Shown: one piece after another, positions 33,834 to 36,947 of the stretch
Position numbering within the stretch: the stretch's first letter is position 1
How the letters are laid out: every line of letters begins with the position of its first letter
From: a virus
DNA: 36,947 nucleotides
Strand: one strand, 5' to 3'
IMG/VR virus record: IMGVR_UViG_3300017719_000054
Span: 1 to 36,947 of that record
Program-made: the position numbers and the translations under genes
Notes under the pieces: model-generated
Told to the model about the DNA's origin: nothing
The model's input: only the letters and a program-made list of their open reading frames with translations
Database searches by the model: none

Positions 33834-35603
33834 TTAACCCTCACACGCTAAACAAGCGCCTTCGTCGATACTATCGAACATATATTGTCTTAATGCTTCA
33901 TCTGATACAGTTTCAGCTCTCTTTATTGCTTCACTACGCAAATAATATAGAGTTTTTACTCTTTGTTTCCACGCCATCATGTGTATAGCATGCAACTCTT
34001 GCTTTGATACATCAGCAGGGAAGAATACGTTAAGAGACTGACTTTGACAAATTTGCTGCTGTCTATCTCCTGCCATTTCAATAATCCACTTCTGATCTAT
34101 CTCTACAGCTGTCTTAAATACATCTTTTGTGTAGTCATCTAAGAACTCTAGCTGCTGAACTGATCCACCATTTGTAATTACGCTTTTCCAAACTTCTTCA
34201 GTATCCATGCCAATTTCTTGGAGAGCGTGTTGTAAATACTCGTTTTTAAGTAGACTAGAGCCGCTTTTAGTTTTTTGGGTGAAAGCATTAGCCCTATAAG
34301 GCTCAATACTAGGACTAGTATTACCACAAATGATAGAACTACTAGCGTTAGGGGCCACAGCAAGAAGATGTGCATTCCTAACTCCGTAACCTTTGCCATC
34401 AGGGCACTCCCCTCTTTCTGTTGCAAGTTGTCTTGTGGCACGTACTGCCTCCTCTTTAATTCTTGTGAACATTCTATTATTTGCACCTTTCGCAAGCACA
34501 CTCTCAAAAGGAATATTGTGTCTTTGTAGGTACGCATGGAAACCCATTGCCCCCAAACCAATACTTCTTTCTCTTTCTGCACTCAGCTTAGCACGATATA
34601 ACGCATCAGGAGCATTCTCAATAAAGTGTGTAAGAACGTTATCTAACATTCGTACTAGATCAGGTATAAACTGCTCATTATCCTTCCATTCGTCATACTC
34701 TTCCAGATTTACACTTGATAGACAACATACTGCTGTACGCTCATCATCAGTGGCAAGAGTAATTTCAGAACATAAATTAGAGTGATGTACCTGTAATCCT
34801 GCATCTTTCTGAAATTGTGGTAAAGCGTCTTGTACTGTATCTTTAAACATAATGTAAGGTTCACCAGTCTCTACACGATTCTGAATTAATTTTACCCAAA
34901 GTGTTTTAGCGGAAACAGTTTTAGTAACTTCACCACTATGTGGATCTATTAGATCCCATGAATCGTCAAAGCCCTCTTCTCTTGTAGCTCCTTCGATTAA
35001 TTCCATAAACTCGTCAGAAACAGTGACAGCATGGTGCAAGTTAGTAGACTTGCGGTTAACGTCACCCCCTGTAGGTTTACGAATGTCCAGAAACTCTTCA
35101 ATTTCTGGGTGAGACATTTCCAAATATGCTGCATAACTACCTCTTCTTGTTACACCTTGCGAGAAAGCTAGCATCTCTGCATCAACCACTTTCAAGAAAG
35201 GAATTACTCCAGTTGACTCTGACCCCGCAGAGGTTCGACTACCTACTGATCGTACATCATTCCAACAACCACCAATGCCGCCACCCACAGAAGAAAGGAA
35301 AGCATTTTCGGTATAATGTCCTGTGATTCCTTCTCTTGAGTCTTCGACATAGTTAAGGAAGCAAGAAATAGGCAAGCCCCTACTAGTCCCACCATTACTA
35401 AGTACAGGTGTACTGAACATAAACCATAATTTACTAGCATAGTCGTATAACCTTTGTGCGTGTGCGTCGTCATCTGCAAATGTTTTTGCTGCCCGAGCGA
35501 ACGCATCCTGGGGAGATGTTTCCCCTTCTACTAAATAACGATCTTCAAGAGTTTTCTTACTAAACTCTGATAGATAGTTATCTCTTTTATAATCAATTTG
35601 CAT
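33834..35603 (-). CDS. nrdA: ribonucleotide reductase large (alpha) subunit, compact
   Basis: A 589-residue catalytic subunit. It has C81 (E. coli C225), the N276-x-C278-x-E280 active-site triad (N437/C439/E441), C293 (C462), the Y553-Y554 radical-transfer pair (Y730/Y731), PNASSSIICGNTSPSIEP near 418-435, and a C-terminal CLAC (C584, C587) redox tail. E. coli NrdA has 761 residues. The missing part is mainly the N-terminal ATP-cone (overall activity site), since the protein starts directly in the ten-helix region. It should therefore lack the dATP off-switch, as in several phage enzymes. The ATG at 35603 overlaps the exonuclease end by 11 nt and has AGGGAG upstream. Confidence 0.95.
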   Translation of the reverse strand: MQIDYKRDNYLSEFSKKTLEDRYLVEGETSPQDAFARAAKTFADDDAHAQRLYDYASKLWFMFSTPVLSNGGTSRGLPISCFLNYVEDSREGITGHYTENAFLSSVGGGIGGCWNDVRSVGSRTSAGSESTGVIPFLKVVDAEMLAFSQGVTRRGSYAAYLEMSHPEIEEFLDIRKPTGGDVNRKSTNLHHAVTVSDEFMELIEGATREEGFDDSWDLIDPHSGEVTKTVSAKTLWVKLIQNRVETGEPYIMFKDTVQDALPQFQKDAGLQVHHSNLCSEITLATDDERTAVCCLSSVNLEEYDEWKDNEQFIPDLVRMLDNVLTHFIENAPDALYRAKLSAERERSIGLGAMGFHAYLQRHNIPFESVLAKGANNRMFTRIKEEAVRATRQLATERGECPDGKGYGVRNAHLLAVAPNASSSIICGNTSPSIEPYRANAFTQKTKSGSSLLKNEYLQHALQEIGMDTEEVWKSVITNGGSVQQLEFLDDYTKDVFKTAVEIDQKWIIEMAGDRQQQICQSQSLNVFFPADVSKQELHAIHMMAWKQRVKTLYYLRSEAIKRAETVSDEALRQYMFDSIDEGACLACEG

Positions 35604-36432
35604 TCATCATTCTCCCTTCAATCTCGGACACATTGTCCATCCCAATTGCATCATCGCAATATGTTACTAAATCCATTAACTCGTAGTTTTTCAAGAGAAC
35701 TTCTGCATTTGCATTCAACTCTTGTATATATTTATAACTACCACTCAATGGAATATTATCATAGATAGTCATGGCATCTCCATAGTCTCTTATAAGACCT
35801 TCGGCTCTCTTAGGGCCGATTCCATTAATGCCAGGAACATTATCCCCTTTGTCGCCTGTTAGACATTTAAAAGAGATATACTCCTCTGGACTAACATTGT
35901 AATGCTCACTCCAGTTGTCTATAGTTACTTCTTTTCGAGTAACGTAAGAAAATCTACTTACTCCGTCTTGAATTAACAAGTCCCAATCTCGGTCGCTAGA
36001 GATCAACCATACATCTTCTAGTCCGTAATCTTTCTTACGTTTGACAAGGTGGGCAGCAAGATCATCTGCCTCTACACCTTTGAAACGAAGAACTTGATAT
36101 TCCTCAGCGAGTAGCTCTAGTGTTTCTTCGTACTCTTCGAAAAAGTCTATAAATGCTTGCTTCTCTTCTTCTGTCTGTGTTGCATACTTATCTTTTCGAT
36201 TCTGCTTGTATTCTGGTAAAATCTCTTTTCTATAACTAGAGGAGCCCCAATCTGCGGTAATAATAACATTACCGCAATTATAAGAGTTTGCTAATGATTT
36301 TACTACTGCTACATAATCGTGTCGAAAATCTGTTCTGCCTTGATGCTTCCAACGGAACGCAAGGTTTAAAGCATCTACTACTAGTGCTGTACCGCTGTCT
36401 CCGCCTATTTTATCTTCAAAGTTAAAAGCCAC
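35593..36432 (-). CDS. 5'-3' exonuclease / flap endonuclease
   Basis: A 279-residue PIN-type nuclease of the T5 D15 / T4 RNase H / Pol I exonuclease family, which removes primers and flaps and trims 5' ends. Metal ligands can be read: D20 (VVDALN), D61, E121-A-D123-D124, D147 and D149 (SSDRDWDLL), D194 and D197 (TGDKGDN). A helix-3-turn-helix DNA-binding motif follows (GINGIGPKRAEGLI, ~201-214). YRKEILPEYKQNRK at 67-80 is the basic region of the helical arch. The start is GTG 36432, with GGAG 7 nt upstream inside the previous gene, which it overlaps by 11 nt. Its place before nrdA couples primer removal and dNTP supply. Confidence 0.92.
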   Translation of the reverse strand: MAFNFEDKIGGDSGTALVVDALNLAFRWKHQGRTDFRHDYVAVVKSLANSYNCGNVIITADWGSSSYRKEILPEYKQNRKDKYATQTEEEKQAFIDFFEEYEETLELLAEEYQVLRFKGVEADDLAAHLVKRKKDYGLEDVWLISSDRDWDLLIQDGVSRFSYVTRKEVTIDNWSEHYNVSPEEYISFKCLTGDKGDNVPGINGIGPKRAEGLIRDYGDAMTIYDNIPLSGSYKYIQELNANAEVLLKNYELMDLVTYCDDAIGMDNVSEIEGRMMNAN

Positions 36433-36865
36433 CTATCCACTCCACGTCTTCTTTTAAGAAATCCTCGGCTAGTAGTATATAACAATCTAGAAACGCAATC
36501 CACAGATAATCTTCTGTGGTTTCTGGTGTTTCTTGTGTAGCTACAAATACCTTAGATCTATCGTATTTAAAAAATAGCATTGGCTTTTGATCTCCGCCTT
36601 CTGCCTGTATTACAATCTTTTTCCACCAACGTATAAGATTATTAGTCTTTTTAGCTGTAAATATCTTATCGTTCAGCGGTGAATCTTTATAGTTTTTTAC
36701 TTCAATGCAGTAATGATTTCTCTGATTGGGGACATATAAGTCCCCTTTCAGGTACTCAAGAGCGCCAGAGGCAGGCACTCTCTCAAATTTCAGTCCGGTC
36801 GCTTCCCTCAGCATGTCCCTCACCAGGTACTCGCCTCTCGCTCCCTTCGCTCTCGAATCTACCAT
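36422..36865 (-). CDS. Hjc-like PD-(D/E)XK endonuclease, probable Holliday junction resolvase
   Basis: A 147-residue protein starting SRAKGARGEYLVRDML, with RVPASGALEYLKGDLYVP and YCIEVKNYK. The acidic residues E12, D42 and the E55-x-K57 pair form a PD-(D/E)XK site. Together with the conserved R-x-P-A-S-G segment they match archaeal Hjc-type resolvases in order and spacing. Such enzymes cut branched DNA before packaging. The second half (RWWKKIVIQAEGGDQKPMLFFKYDR) is less typical. I use ATG 36865, with AGAGG 6 nt upstream; ATG 36871 touches the AGAGG. The same frame is open upstream to the window edge, so an N-terminal extension cannot be excluded. A restriction-type or VRR-like nuclease is the alternative. 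Confidence 0.75.
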   Translation of the reverse strand: MVDSRAKGARGEYLVRDMLREATGLKFERVPASGALEYLKGDLYVPNQRNHYCIEVKNYKDSPLNDKIFTAKKTNNLIRWWKKIVIQAEGGDQKPMLFFKYDRSKVFVATQETPETTEDYLWIAFLDCYILLAEDFLKEDVEWIGGF

Positions 36866-36947
36866 CTTCATCCTCTTCTTTCTTGGGGTCTGATACTGCT
36901 TGATCCCAGTTATTTTGTTGTGCCCACCACATTCTTCGTCTACCTGC
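36783..36947 (-). CDS. C-terminal end of an unknown upstream gene (partial)
   Basis: A frame different from the endonuclease runs from the window edge to TGA at 36783-36785. It reads RRRMWWAQQNNWDQAVSDP, then an acidic KKEEDEDG tail, then a less protein-like end. If real, it overlaps the endonuclease by 83 nt. The W/Q-rich and acidic end is protein-like but I cannot name it. Only about 54 residues are visible. Confidence 0.35.
   Translation of the reverse strand, partial: AGRRRMWWAQQNNWDQAVSDPKKEEDEDGRFESEGSERRVPGEGHAEGSDRTEI

Overview
The window is part of an AT-rich tailed double-stranded DNA phage genome (or a prophage or metagenomic phage contig). It has a long-tailed, siphovirus-like body plan. 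Evidence: a lambda/HK97-type gene order (maturation protease and capsid, connector, neck, tail terminator, tail tube, paired tail-chaperone frames, tape measure, tail-tip proteins) and a long tape measure. A near-perfect sigma70-type promoter and consistent AGGAG ribosome binding sites indicate a bacterial host. The class Ia ribonucleotide reductase points to an aerobic or facultative host. A marine Gram-negative host is my guess and cannot be proved from this sequence.

Left part (2-7274, + strand): a prohead protease fused in frame to a major capsid protein, with a good internal start for free capsid protein. Then come a terminator hairpin, a head-tail connector, a neck/tail-completion protein, a tail terminator and two related tail-tube proteins. 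The tube genes are separated by a perfect promoter that runs straight into a terminator. Two overlapping frames in a +1 relationship follow and look like a tail assembly chaperone pair.

Middle (7264-32365, + strand): a 1772-residue tape measure, an M-like distal tail protein, and one gene of about 19.1 kb encoding a protein of about 6362 residues. That giant fuses an L-like domain, a J-like tail hub, an Fn3-like domain, more than 12 kb of repeated fibre modules, a unique C-terminal tip and a self-cleaving S74 chaperone. Four different domain families each occur twice in it, in the order C-A-D-B and then D-C-A-B, joined by about eleven copies of a linker module. This internal shuffling is the most striking feature of the window.

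Right part (32392-36947, - strand): a tightly overlapping nucleotide and DNA metabolism operon that converges on the structural genes at a bidirectional terminator. In transcription order it holds a partial unknown gene at the edge, an Hjc-like PD-(D/E)XK endonuclease, a 5'-3' exonuclease, RNR large subunit, a thioredoxin-like protein, RNR small subunit and a small acidic protein. These genes would supply dNTPs and process DNA branches during replication. I found no tRNA genes, CRISPR arrays, integrase, reverse transcriptase, transposase or recognisable lysis genes. No stretch over 300 bases lacks a gene.
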